Positions 1 through 7,122 of a stretch of DNA of 64,000 nt are shown here, piece by piece. Within the stretch, counting starts at the first letter, position 1. Each line of letters starts with the position of its first letter. Below the pieces are notes generated by a model. That model searched no databases and had not been told where the DNA came from. It worked only from the letters and a program-made list of their open reading frames with translations. Made by a program: the position numbers and the translations under genes. Where the stretch lies: the NCBI GenBank assembly GCA_965228695.1, contig CBDDIB010000002.1, forward strand, positions 496,001 through 560,000, written 5' to 3'. Origin of the DNA: JAJFJD01 sp965228695 (lineage in GTDB: Bacteria > Pseudomonadota > Alphaproteobacteria > UBA8366).

Positions 1-153
1 GTTATGGCGTCGGAGAATTTTGGCCGTGCGAAGCACCCCGTCGGTAATGAACTGCTTCGCCCGGGCGACGTCCGGGTTAGCGGCGGCCGGCGTCGCCACC
101 GGCACGGCAATGGCCGCGGCGACGAGCACTATCTGCGCAACCTGTCGGATCAT
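1..153 (-). CDS. N-terminus of an exported protein, possibly MlaC/HpnM-like (partial)
   Basis: The minus-strand reading frame opens at ATG 153 and stays open for 51 codons to the window edge, so only the N-terminus is visible. It begins MIRQVAQIVLVAAAIAVP and continues as a hydrophobic stretch ending in an Ala-rich cleavage region (ATPAAANPDVA), which is a convincing Sec signal peptide. The mature start (DVARAKQFITDGVLRTAKIL) resembles the first helix of MlaC/HpnM-type periplasmic lipid carriers, but too little is present to assign the family. The next gene upstream is on the other side of a roughly 160-base gap. The signal peptide is certain enough; the family is a guess. Confidence 0.55.
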   Translation of the reverse strand, partial: MIRQVAQIVLVAAAIAVPVATPAAANPDVARAKQFITDGVLRTAKILRRHN

Positions 154-314
154 CAGAACTCTTTCTTCCCGTTGCCGCCATTGTCGAGGCCGGCCGGCCC
201 ACGCTCGCCCCAGTGACGCGTCGGTTATGCACTCTCGCCCGCCCGCTTGGCAACGCCGCAGACGCCATAAAAGACCTGCCGTCAAACATAGTAACCTGCC
301 GTCAAATTACACTC

Positions 315-545
315 ATGAGTTACGAATTCTTCGAATGTCACGACAGGTTTGGCCAACGTTGCTATGATTCAGCCGCGTCGTCACGGCACTTCTTCAAGGT
401 CTATATTCGACACGCCAAGGAATTCCCCGCCGCCCGGGACATCGTCTCGCAGCGGCTCGGCGGGGGAATGCAGGTGATCTATCCGCAGGCGGATATTTGC
501 AGATTGGATTTACTGTTCGAGATCGAGGGCATCCTTTCGACGTGA
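315..545 (+). CDS. Small hypothetical protein, 76 aa
   Basis: An open frame from ATG 315 gives a 76-residue soluble protein starting MSYEFFECHDRFGQRC and ending FEIEGILST. The same frame is open upstream, but that part is Arg-rich and looks non-coding, so the internal ATG was chosen. No signal peptide, membrane segment or known motif is seen, and there is no clear Shine-Dalgarno sequence. It ends 11 bases before the convergent methyltransferase. Composition is acceptable for a real gene but there is no homology argument. It could be chance coding in a regulatory gap. Confidence 0.35.
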   Translation: MSYEFFECHDRFGQRCYDSAASSRHFFKVYIRHAKEFPAARDIVSQRLGGGMQVIYPQADICRLDLLFEIEGILST

Positions 546-556
546 GCGACCGGCCG

Positions 557-1318
557 CTACGCCGGTTTCCGCGCCGTATACTCGCTGAACACCCGGATGA
601 CGACATGCCGCGACGCCCCTTCGAACCCGGCCGTGGCAAGAGTCGATACGACCGTCTCCGGCGGCACGCACATATCGAACGTGTCCCAGCAATACTCGTA
701 CAGGAGTGTCGCCGCCTTGCTGCCGGTGAAGACACGGGTCAGAACGGGCACCACATAGCGCATATGGGTCTTGAGCCAGAACCGGACGAAGCCCTTGCGC
801 GGCGGCGTCAATTCCATAAGCAAAAGCGTACCGCCCGGCTTCAACAAACGCTGGTATTCGCGAAACGTCACTTCCAGATCGGCCACATGCCGGAGCGCGA
901 AGCCCATACACAGAAAATCGACCGACTCGTCGGCGATCGGCAACGCCTCGGCCTTGCCCACGACGGGCGCGACGGTGCGGCCGCCGGCAACCGCCTCGGA
1001 AATCATACCCAGGCTCGGGTCGATGCTGAAGACATGGCCCGACGGTCCGACGATTTCCCGCGCCATTTCGGAAACCAGCCCGGTCCCGCAGCCCACATCC
1101 GCCATCCGCATACCGGCCTGAAGACCCGACCGGACCAATGCCTGCCGGCGGTACCAGCGGTCCGACCCGAAGCTCATCCAATTGTTGATGCTGTCGTAAT
1201 GCGCGGCGGTTTCCTGGAACGCCGACTTTAGATACCGCTGACGCTGACCCTCGTCGGTGTAGTATCGCGACAGAACCGGATGGGGTGCGACACGATTCTC
1301 ATCCACTTGCGACGTCAC
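557..1318 (-). CDS. UbiE/MenG-like SAM-dependent methyltransferase
   Basis: A 253-residue class I methyltransferase. The segment YDSINNWMSFGSDRWYR (about 41-57) matches the N-terminal signature of the UbiE/MenG family. The SAM-binding motif I, ADVGCGTG, follows at 73-80, and SIDPSLGM carries the acidic motif II residue. LLKPGGTLLLMEL is the usual post-motif strand. UbiE acts on quinone rings, but this copy lies at the edge of an aryl-polyene-like cluster, whose relatives often contain a ring or phenol methyltransferase, so methylation of the polyene head group is a reasonable inference. It is divergent from the FAD enzyme across a gap of about 110 bases, which probably holds both promoters. 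A second quinone methyltransferase remains possible. Confidence 0.85.
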   Translation of the reverse strand: MTSQVDENRVAPHPVLSRYYTDEGQRQRYLKSAFQETAAHYDSINNWMSFGSDRWYRRQALVRSGLQAGMRMADVGCGTGLVSEMAREIVGPSGHVFSIDPSLGMISEAVAGGRTVAPVVGKAEALPIADESVDFLCMGFALRHVADLEVTFREYQRLLKPGGTLLLMELTPPRKGFVRFWLKTHMRYVVPVLTRVFTGSKAATLLYEYCWDTFDMCVPPETVVSTLATAGFEGASRHVVIRVFSEYTARKPA

Positions 1319-1429
1319 GATCCTGCCCTGCGAGTTTTACCGGCAATGCGGTGCGATGCGGCGGAATGATAGAGCGCGGTACCTGTTTCCGATAGCCTCT
1401 TGTCATGAATGCGGTATAAAAAAAGAGTG

Positions 1430-2749
1430 ATGCAAACCGAGCGAGCAACCCCCTTCGACGTCGCCGTAATCGGCGGCGGCCCTGCCGGCGCGACGGTCGC
1501 GACCCTGCTGGCGCAACGGGGCCGCAACGTCGCGTTGTTCGAAAAGGCGACTCACCCGCGTTTTCACATCGGTGAATCGCTGCTGCCGAAGAATATTCCG
1601 ATCCTCGACCGTCTCGGCGTGCTGGATGCGGTCAAAGCGATCGGCATCCACAAACCGGGGGCGGAATTCGTTTCCCCCGACCACGATGCCCGGCAGAGCT
1701 TCCTGTTCAGCGACGCCTTGGACCCGAACCCGCCCCATTCCTATCAGGTGCGGCGATCCCAGTTCGACGCCATCCTGCTCGATAACGCCCGCAAAAAGGG
1801 CGTCTCGGTGCGGGAAGGGTGCGCGGTCTCGGCCATCGCCTTCGACGATAATACCCATCACCTGACCCACGAAGCGGTTGACGGCACGACGGAATGCAGC
1901 GCGCGGTTCGTGATCGACGCATCGGGCCGCGATGGGCTGATCGCCCGGCACATGGACATCCGCCAGCGCAACAAATCGCACAACAGCGCCGCCATGTTCG
2001 CCCATTTCGAGGCGGTCCCGGCCGAGGCGTGGGAAACACCAGGCAACATCGCGATCTACTGGTTCGAGCATGGCTGGATTTGGTTGATCCCCCTCCGCGA
2101 CGGCCTGACCAGCGTCGGCGCGGTGTGCATGCCGGATTACCTGAAGTCCCGCGAAGGTCCGCTCGACGAATTCTTTTTCCAAACGCTGCGTCTCTGCCCG
2201 AAGGTTTGGGATCATCTCAAGGACGCAACGGTCGCCACGCCGATCCGGGCGGCGGGAAATTACAGCTATTCCGCCAGCGAGGCCTTCGGTGAACGCTATC
2301 TTCTGTTGGGCGACGCCTACGCCTTTATCGACCCGGTCTTTTCCAGCGGGGTATTCCTGGCGATGAGCAGCGCCGAACTGGCCGCAGACGCCATCGACAA
2401 AAGCCTCGACCGGCCGGCCCGCGAAGCACACCACTTGCGCAGATATCAGCGTCGGGTCGATCGCGGCATCGCCCGGTTTTCCTGGTTCATATATCGGTTC
2501 AACACACCGGCGATGCGCCATCTGTTCATGGGCCCGCGCAACATTCTCGGCGTCCGGACGGCGGTGGTCTCCTTGTTGGCCGGCGATATCTATCGCAGCG
2601 GCGGGCTGAGTTGGCGCCTCGGTCTCTTCCGAATGTTGTTCGGAGCGGCCACGCTGGCCGTGTTCAAGCGCAGCCAGAGGTGGGAAAACCGCCGCCGGCG
2701 GTTCCGGACGATCACGGTGGCCGACGACGAAGTCGCCGAAAGATCCTAG
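1430..2749 (+). CDS. FAD-dependent halogenase-like monooxygenase of the polyene cluster
   Basis: A 439-residue flavoprotein. The Rossmann motif GGGPAG is at 15-20, the segment FHIGESLLP (46-53) is typical of flavin-dependent halogenases and related reductases, and the second FAD motif GDAYAFIDPVFSSG is at 294-307. The key observation is W216-x-W218-x-I220-P221, the WxWxIP motif that separates FADH2-dependent halogenases (PltA, CmlS and PrnA types) from monooxygenases. Geranylgeranyl-reductase-like proteins usually lack it. Placed next to an aryl-polyene cluster it suggests a brominated or chlorinated aryl ring, as in xanthomonadins. The catalytic lysine was not identified with certainty. ATG 1409 is an alternative start seven codons upstream; neither start has a good ribosome site. 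Activity is an inference. Confidence 0.8.
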   Translation: MQTERATPFDVAVIGGGPAGATVATLLAQRGRNVALFEKATHPRFHIGESLLPKNIPILDRLGVLDAVKAIGIHKPGAEFVSPDHDARQSFLFSDALDPNPPHSYQVRRSQFDAILLDNARKKGVSVREGCAVSAIAFDDNTHHLTHEAVDGTTECSARFVIDASGRDGLIARHMDIRQRNKSHNSAAMFAHFEAVPAEAWETPGNIAIYWFEHGWIWLIPLRDGLTSVGAVCMPDYLKSREGPLDEFFFQTLRLCPKVWDHLKDATVATPIRAAGNYSYSASEAFGERYLLLGDAYAFIDPVFSSGVFLAMSSAELAADAIDKSLDRPAREAHHLRRYQRRVDRGIARFSWFIYRFNTPAMRHLFMGPRNILGVRTAVVSLLAGDIYRSGGLSWRLGLFRMLFGAATLAVFKRSQRWENRRRRFRTITVADDEVAERS

Positions 2750-2757
2750 AGGCCAAC

Positions 2758-3525
2758 TTGGGCGCAAACACCCCGCCAGTGACGGCCGTTATCCCCTTCT
2801 ACAACGAAGTCAAAACCGTTGCCGGCATCGTTGAGCGTGCCGCCAAGCATGTCGACCATGTCGTCGTGGTGGACGATGGATCGACCGACGGCTCCGCGGA
2901 AACGCTGAGCGGTTTGGATGTGCATATCGTGCGGCACCCAGTGAACCGCGGCAAGGGCGCCAGCCTTCTGTCGGGCATCGACGCGGCCCGCCGGCTCGGC
3001 TCCGAATTCGTCGTATCGGTGGACGCCGACGGCCAGCATCCGCCGGAATACATCCCGGAACTGCTGAGGGCGGCCAAGGCGGAAACCCTGGTCATCGGCG
3101 CCCGCAAATCCACCACCGATTCAATGCCGTCCTCCCGCCGCTGGGGAAACCGGACGGCGAACTTCTTCATCTCCTGGGCTGCAGGGTGCTGGATCGATGA
3201 CACCCAATGCGGCTTTCGGGTCTATCCTGTCTCCTTGATCGACCGCATACCGCTGAACCGGCACCGGCGCAGCGGGTTCGTGATGGAAAGCGAGGTGCTG
3301 ATCGAGGCCTGCCGCGCCGGATATTCCATCGCCAGCGTTCCGATCCCCGCGCTATACGCCAGCGTGCTGCAACGGCCCAGCCATTTCCGCCCCGGGTTCG
3401 ACGTGACGGCGATCGTCATCATGGTGGGGATCAAGCTGTTGTCCCGCGCGCTCTATTTTCCCGGCCTGATCCGATGCCAGCGACAACGGCTTCACGCGAT
3501 GCAGCAGGAAGCCATCTTGAATTAA
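2758..3525 (+). CDS. GT2-family glycosyltransferase (DPM1-like)
   Basis: A 255-residue family 2 glycosyltransferase with no obvious membrane anchor. Signatures are VIPFYNE (11-17), VVDDGSTDGS (37-46) and the metal-binding DAD (89-91), followed by GFRVYPVSLID, the conserved region of dolichyl/polyprenyl-phosphate sugar transferases. TTG 2758 was chosen as start: it lies nine bases after the halogenase-like gene stop, with AGAGG just upstream, and upstream in-frame sequence reads as a shadow of the preceding gene. In enterobacterial aryl-polyene clusters a GT2 domain is often fused to an LpxL-like acyltransferase. Here the two activities are separate genes. The likely role is placing a sugar or other polar group on the lipid-polyene, which is inferred from context. 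Confidence 0.85.
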   Translation: MGANTPPVTAVIPFYNEVKTVAGIVERAAKHVDHVVVVDDGSTDGSAETLSGLDVHIVRHPVNRGKGASLLSGIDAARRLGSEFVVSVDADGQHPPEYIPELLRAAKAETLVIGARKSTTDSMPSSRRWGNRTANFFISWAAGCWIDDTQCGFRVYPVSLIDRIPLNRHRRSGFVMESEVLIEACRAGYSIASVPIPALYASVLQRPSHFRPGFDVTAIVIMVGIKLLSRALYFPGLIRCQRQRLHAMQQEAILN

Positions 3526-3579
3526 TCCGCGACTCGCGGCACTTTGATGCCCTGCAACCTTGCTCGAAGGAAGATTTCC

Positions 3580-3978
3580 ATGTCCGCCTCAATTGCCAAA
3601 ATTTTCGTTGGTCTGGTCATGCTGCTCGCCGTGGCGAGCTGCCGCAACGCCACGGTGTACAACGTGGAGAGCCTTGCGATGAACACCCCGCCCCGCGCGT
3701 CGTTGAGCGATGTCGAGGGCGCGATCAAACGGGCCGGCGCATCGCTTGGATGGCAGATGCGGAAGGTCGGCTCGGGCCATATCGTGGCGCAGCTGCCGAT
3801 CCGAACCCACATGGCCATAGCGGACGTGACCTTCACGACGAAGGAATTCTCGATCCGCTATAAGGACAGTTCGAACCTCAAATACGATCCGACCGACAAC
3901 ACGATCCATTCGAACTACAACAGCTGGGTCCGAAACCTGCAGAACGCAATCCTGGCGCAAACCGCGTCCTTGTCCTAG
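3580..3978 (+). CDS. Small putative lipoprotein in the polyene cluster
   Basis: A 132-residue protein with a short positively charged start, a hydrophobic core (FVGLVMLLAVA) and a lipobox LAVAS-C with the acylated cysteine at residue 21. ATG 3580 was chosen because a ribosome site (AAGGAAG) precedes it by about seven bases and it gives a proper signal peptide; an upstream in-frame ATG at 3544 lacks this. The mature domain is about 110 residues with no motif I recognise. It follows the GT2 gene by about 54 bases on the same strand and is convergent with the ketoreductase (gap 15 bases). Export of a polyene lipid to the outer membrane would suit an envelope lipoprotein, but function is unknown. 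Confidence 0.7.
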   Translation: MSASIAKIFVGLVMLLAVASCRNATVYNVESLAMNTPPRASLSDVEGAIKRAGASLGWQMRKVGSGHIVAQLPIRTHMAIADVTFTTKEFSIRYKDSSNLKYDPTDNTIHSNYNSWVRNLQNAILAQTASLS

Positions 3979-3993
3979 GCCGCGCCGTTCGGA

Positions 3994-4725
3994 TCAGCCT
4001 AGTCCACCACCGACCGCGATCACCTGCCCCGTGATGTAGCCGGCCTTTTCCGACACGAGGTAGCCAACCAAGTCGGCGACCTCTTGCGGCTGTCCGGCGC
4101 GTTGCATCGGAACAATATTCTTGATCCGGTCTTCGGGGAAATATTCGCCGGTTTCCGGCGTCGCAATGACACCGGGCGCCACGACATTGCCGGTCACACC
4201 CCGGCTCGCATATTCCAGCGCCAATGACCTTACCGCGCCGTGGAGACCGGCCTTGGCGGCGGCATAGTTCGCCTGACCCCGGTTGCCGATCAAACCCGAC
4301 ACGGACGAAACCGCGATCACCCGTCCCCAGCGGGTCCGGACCATCGGCAGCAGCAACGGCTGGATCACGTTGAAAAATCCGTTCAGCGAGATATCGATCG
4401 GCCCGGACCATTGCGTCCGGGTCATGCCGGCCAAAGGCGCGTCATCCGGCCGGCCGGCGGCATGGACGACGATCTGAACGGCAGGCCCATCCGGCAACGA
4501 GCCGAGAGCCGCCGTGACGCCATCCGCGTCGCGAATGTCGAAGGCAAGCGGTGTCGCCGACCCGCCGGCGCCGGCAATTTCCTGGGCGATTTCCGCCGCG
4601 CGTTCCGCCTGCCGGTTGCCTTGCACGATGACGTCCGCGCCGGCGGCCGCCAGGGTCCGGCAGATCGCGCCGCCGATATGCCCGCTTCCACCGGTGACGA
4701 GCGCGCGTTTACCGGCCAGGCTCAT
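3994..4725 (-). CDS. 3-oxoacyl-ACP reductase, FabG family (ApeQ-like)
   Basis: A 243-residue short-chain dehydrogenase. The NADP motif TGGSGHIG is at 11-18. The catalytic set is Ser141 (SSVSG), Tyr154 and Lys158 (NYAAAKAG), the exact FabG arrangement. ATG 4725 overlaps the TGA of the upstream dehydratase gene as ATGA, so translational coupling decides this start over an in-frame ATG at 4743. It reduces the beta-keto group after each condensation and is the last gene of the eleven-gene minus-strand operon. In the E. coli and Xenorhabdus aryl-polyene pathway this step belongs to ApeQ. Enzyme class is certain; the pathway assignment rests on neighbours. Confidence 0.93.
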   Translation of the reverse strand: MSLAGKRALVTGGSGHIGGAICRTLAAAGADVIVQGNRQAERAAEIAQEIAGAGGSATPLAFDIRDADGVTAALGSLPDGPAVQIVVHAAGRPDDAPLAGMTRTQWSGPIDISLNGFFNVIQPLLLPMVRTRWGRVIAVSSVSGLIGNRGQANYAAAKAGLHGAVRSLALEYASRGVTGNVVAPGVIATPETGEYFPEDRIKNIVPMQRAGQPQEVADLVGYLVSEKAGYITGQVIAVGGGLG

Positions 4726-5138
4726 CGGAAAATGATCCCGCATTCGCCCTGCATCACGTCGCGGGCCTCCGCCGTGATGCCGAAGCGGTAGGCGGTGCTG
4801 TTCGAATCCGCGTGAAGGCGCGCCGCGTGAATCATCAGTTGCCCTTCCACCGCGCCGAGATCCGCAACCTGCCAGGAGAGATCCCGCAGCAGCACGAGCT
4901 GCCCGGCGCGTACCGGCGACTCCGCCGCCAGCGGACCGTGCACCGCCGCCGCCTGCGCGCCGTATTCAGCCCCGCATACCGCATGAAGCATCCCGTGCCG
5001 CCGCAGCGGATTGTCGCCATGGCGATGACTCGTCGCGGAACACAAAATCGTTTCGCCGTCATGTCGGACGACGCGATCCAGCAAGACCATCGGCCCCGCA
5101 TGCGGGACGAGCGCGCTGATGCCGGCGCGGTCTAACAC
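4722..5138 (-). CDS. Hotdog-fold dehydratase subunit (ApeP-like)
   Basis: A 138-residue protein of the hotdog fold. Near its start it carries LVPHAGPMVLLDRV (10-23), the strand-turn common to FabA/FabZ-type dehydratases, followed by HGDNPLRRHGMLHAVCGAEYGAQA where the central helix would be. It lacks the GHFPG motif, which is in the other hotdog gene of the operon (10995-11288). This fits the published picture in which ApeI and ApeP form a mixed dehydratase complex. GTG 5138 was chosen: it overlaps the stop of the chain-length-factor gene by seven bases, while upstream in-frame sequence is the antisense-like shadow of that gene. It couples in turn to the reductase through ATGA. Confidence 0.82.
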   Translation of the reverse strand: MLDRAGISALVPHAGPMVLLDRVVRHDGETILCSATSHRHGDNPLRRHGMLHAVCGAEYGAQAAAVHGPLAAESPVRAGQLVLLRDLSWQVADLGAVEGQLMIHAARLHADSNSTAYRFGITAEARDVMQGECGIIFR

Positions 5139-5932
5139 GGCGTCACCGACAGGACCAAGTGTCCTCCGGCTCCATACGGTATGCGTATGTCGGCCGACGC
5201 GCCGTGCGCGACCGCTTCCAGCAACGGGATTGCCCGCGCCGCCGGGTTTGCCCGCCACAAAGACCGCAGGTTCTCCGTTTCGGGCAGCGTAACGTCGCCC
5301 GCGGCCCGCGGTTCGAAATCGGCGGTAAGCCGGGCGCCGCCGCCACTGTCGTCGACAGGGGCAAGATCCAGCGCCACGCCGAAGGGTGCTTCCACCGGGC
5401 TGACCGCGTCCAAAGGTTCGAGGAACGGCACCTCGCAGACCACCAATAGAACCCGCCGCGATTCGGACCGGACCTGCGCCAGCGCCTTGAGCAAACTCGC
5501 GGGAAAGGTGTCGCCCGCCGCCGCGATACTGGAACACGACTGGTGCGACCCGCTTGCAATCGACCAATAACCGACCGCCACATTGTGCACCGAGTTGTGG
5601 AAGTCGGTCGGCGACACGAAGCGATCGGGTGTCGCGAGCTCCTCGAGGATGCGCTGTACGACCGGACCGTCGCCATGCGCCCAGCCGAACACCACAGGCA
5701 GGTCCTTTGCGTCATCCTTCGCGTCTTCGACCGCTTCCTGCGCGACCGCCAGCGCCAACCGTACCGCGGGGCTGGTGCGCCGACGCTCGCGGGGGCTTAA
5801 TCCTCTCGGCGGCGGCGGCTCCACCGCACCGGCAACATATGGATCAATTCCGGCAAGGATATCGCGCGCGGCGGGCCAGCCGGTCAGGCCGGGCCCCAAC
5901 ACGCCCACGCCGGCGATCCGTGCCTCGATCAT
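5132..5932 (-). CDS. Chain-length-factor-like ketosynthase homologue (ApeC-like)
   Basis: A 266-residue protein, much shorter than a 400-residue ketosynthase. It has a thiolase-like N-terminus (RIAGVGVLGPGLTGW) and the segment SPTDFHNSVHNVAVGYWSIA, then QSCSSIAAAGDTF. This is the hallmark of the short beta-ketoacyl-synthase-like proteins (Ketoacyl-synt_2) found in aryl-polyene clusters, where they pair with the full ketosynthase as chain length factor. Its start overlaps the ketosynthase stop as ATGA, so the two subunits should be made in equal amounts. It probably sets polyene length rather than condensing. Assignment by size, motif and pairing is firm; its effect on chain length is inferred. 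Confidence 0.87.
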   Translation of the reverse strand: MIEARIAGVGVLGPGLTGWPAARDILAGIDPYVAGAVEPPPPRGLSPRERRRTSPAVRLALAVAQEAVEDAKDDAKDLPVVFGWAHGDGPVVQRILEELATPDRFVSPTDFHNSVHNVAVGYWSIASGSHQSCSSIAAAGDTFPASLLKALAQVRSESRRVLLVVCEVPFLEPLDAVSPVEAPFGVALDLAPVDDSGGGARLTADFEPRAAGDVTLPETENLRSLWRANPAARAIPLLEAVAHGASADIRIPYGAGGHLVLSVTPC

Positions 5933-7122
5933 GCCGGCGCACCCAGCAGGATGCTGCAATTGCTGCCGCCGAACCCGAATGAATTGTTCAAGGCATAACG
6001 TACCGCGCCCTGCACGGCCTCCGGTTCGATCCTGGTGTGAAACTCGGGATCCAAGCGATTCAGGTTTGCGTTGCCGGGAACGAAGAAATTTTGCATCGCC
6101 AGGCAGCAAATGGCGATTTCCAAGATTCCCGCCGCCCCCAGTGTGTGGCCGGTCGCGCCCTTGGTGGAACTGCAACGCTGGCCGTCGCCGAATAGCCGCC
6201 CGATCGCGGCATCCTCGGCTTGATCGTTCTGGCGGCTGCCGGTGCCATGCAGGTTGATATAGTCCACCTGCGCGGGCGCCATGCCCGCCCGGTCGAGCGC
6301 CGCCCGCATCGCCATCTCGGCGCCCAGCCCGTCGGGGTGTGGCGCAGACATGTGATACGCGTCGGCGCTTTCGCCATATCCCAGGACGAGCGCAATGGTC
6401 TCGCCGTTGACGGCATCGGCGCGCTCCAACAACGCGAACCCACCGGCCTCGCCGATCGATATACCGCCGCGCTCGATATCGTTCGGCCGGCTCGGCACCG
6501 TGTCGAGGAGTTCGAGGGAATTGAAACCGTACAGCGTCAACAGACAGAGGGAATCGACCCCGCCCACGACCGCCGCGTCGCAGACGCCGGCCTCGATCAA
6601 TTGCGCCGCATCGGCGAAGACCTTGGCCGAGGACGAGCACGCGGTCGACACGGTCGCCACCGGGCCCGACAGCCCGAGATAGGCCTGAACGAATGTCGCC
6701 AGCGAATGATGATCATGGGTCTCGGCGAAGCGAAAATCCGGCGGCAGCACCCCGGTTTCCGGATCCCGCCGGGAGAAGGCCATCTCGCCCTCGCGAACGC
6801 CCGAGGTCGACGTGCCGAGCACGGTCGCGATTCGTCCGGCGCCGTGCCGCTCGATCGCATCCGCGACGGAATCGGCGAACCGGTCCGCGCGCAAAGCCAT
6901 CTGCGCGACCCGATTGTTGCGGCAATCGAATGCGGAAAGGTCGTCGCGGACCGGTGCGCTCTCGACGCCGTCGATGCGCCCGATAAAGGTATCGAGGCGG
7001 GCATCGTCATAGTCACAGCGGCGCAACGCCGACCGGTTCTGCAACAGCGCATCCGCCGTCGCACCAAGCCCGGCGCCCAGGCTGTTGACGGTGGACAAGG
7101 CGTTTATGGCCAGCGCGGTCAT
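5929..7122 (-). CDS. Beta-ketoacyl-ACP synthase, FabF/KASII type (ApeO-like)
   Basis: A 397-residue elongating ketosynthase with the full catalytic triad: Cys162 (VSTACSSSAK), His292 (NLHGTGS) and His326 (KGATGHTLGAAG), plus the conserved C-terminal NNSFGFGGSN. Lys321 precedes the second histidine as usual. ATG 7122 overlaps the exporter stop codon (ATGA). It should condense malonyl-ACP with the aryl or growing polyene chain, with the adjacent short homologue as chain length factor. Enterobacterial aryl-polyene clusters carry a further ketosynthase (ApeR); none is seen here, so this one would have to serve every round unless a second lies elsewhere. Confidence 0.94.
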   Translation of the reverse strand: MTALAINALSTVNSLGAGLGATADALLQNRSALRRCDYDDARLDTFIGRIDGVESAPVRDDLSAFDCRNNRVAQMALRADRFADSVADAIERHGAGRIATVLGTSTSGVREGEMAFSRRDPETGVLPPDFRFAETHDHHSLATFVQAYLGLSGPVATVSTACSSSAKVFADAAQLIEAGVCDAAVVGGVDSLCLLTLYGFNSLELLDTVPSRPNDIERGGISIGEAGGFALLERADAVNGETIALVLGYGESADAYHMSAPHPDGLGAEMAMRAALDRAGMAPAQVDYINLHGTGSRQNDQAEDAAIGRLFGDGQRCSSTKGATGHTLGAAGILEIAICCLAMQNFFVPGNANLNRLDPEFHTRIEPEAVQGAVRYALNNSFGFGGSNCSILLGAPA

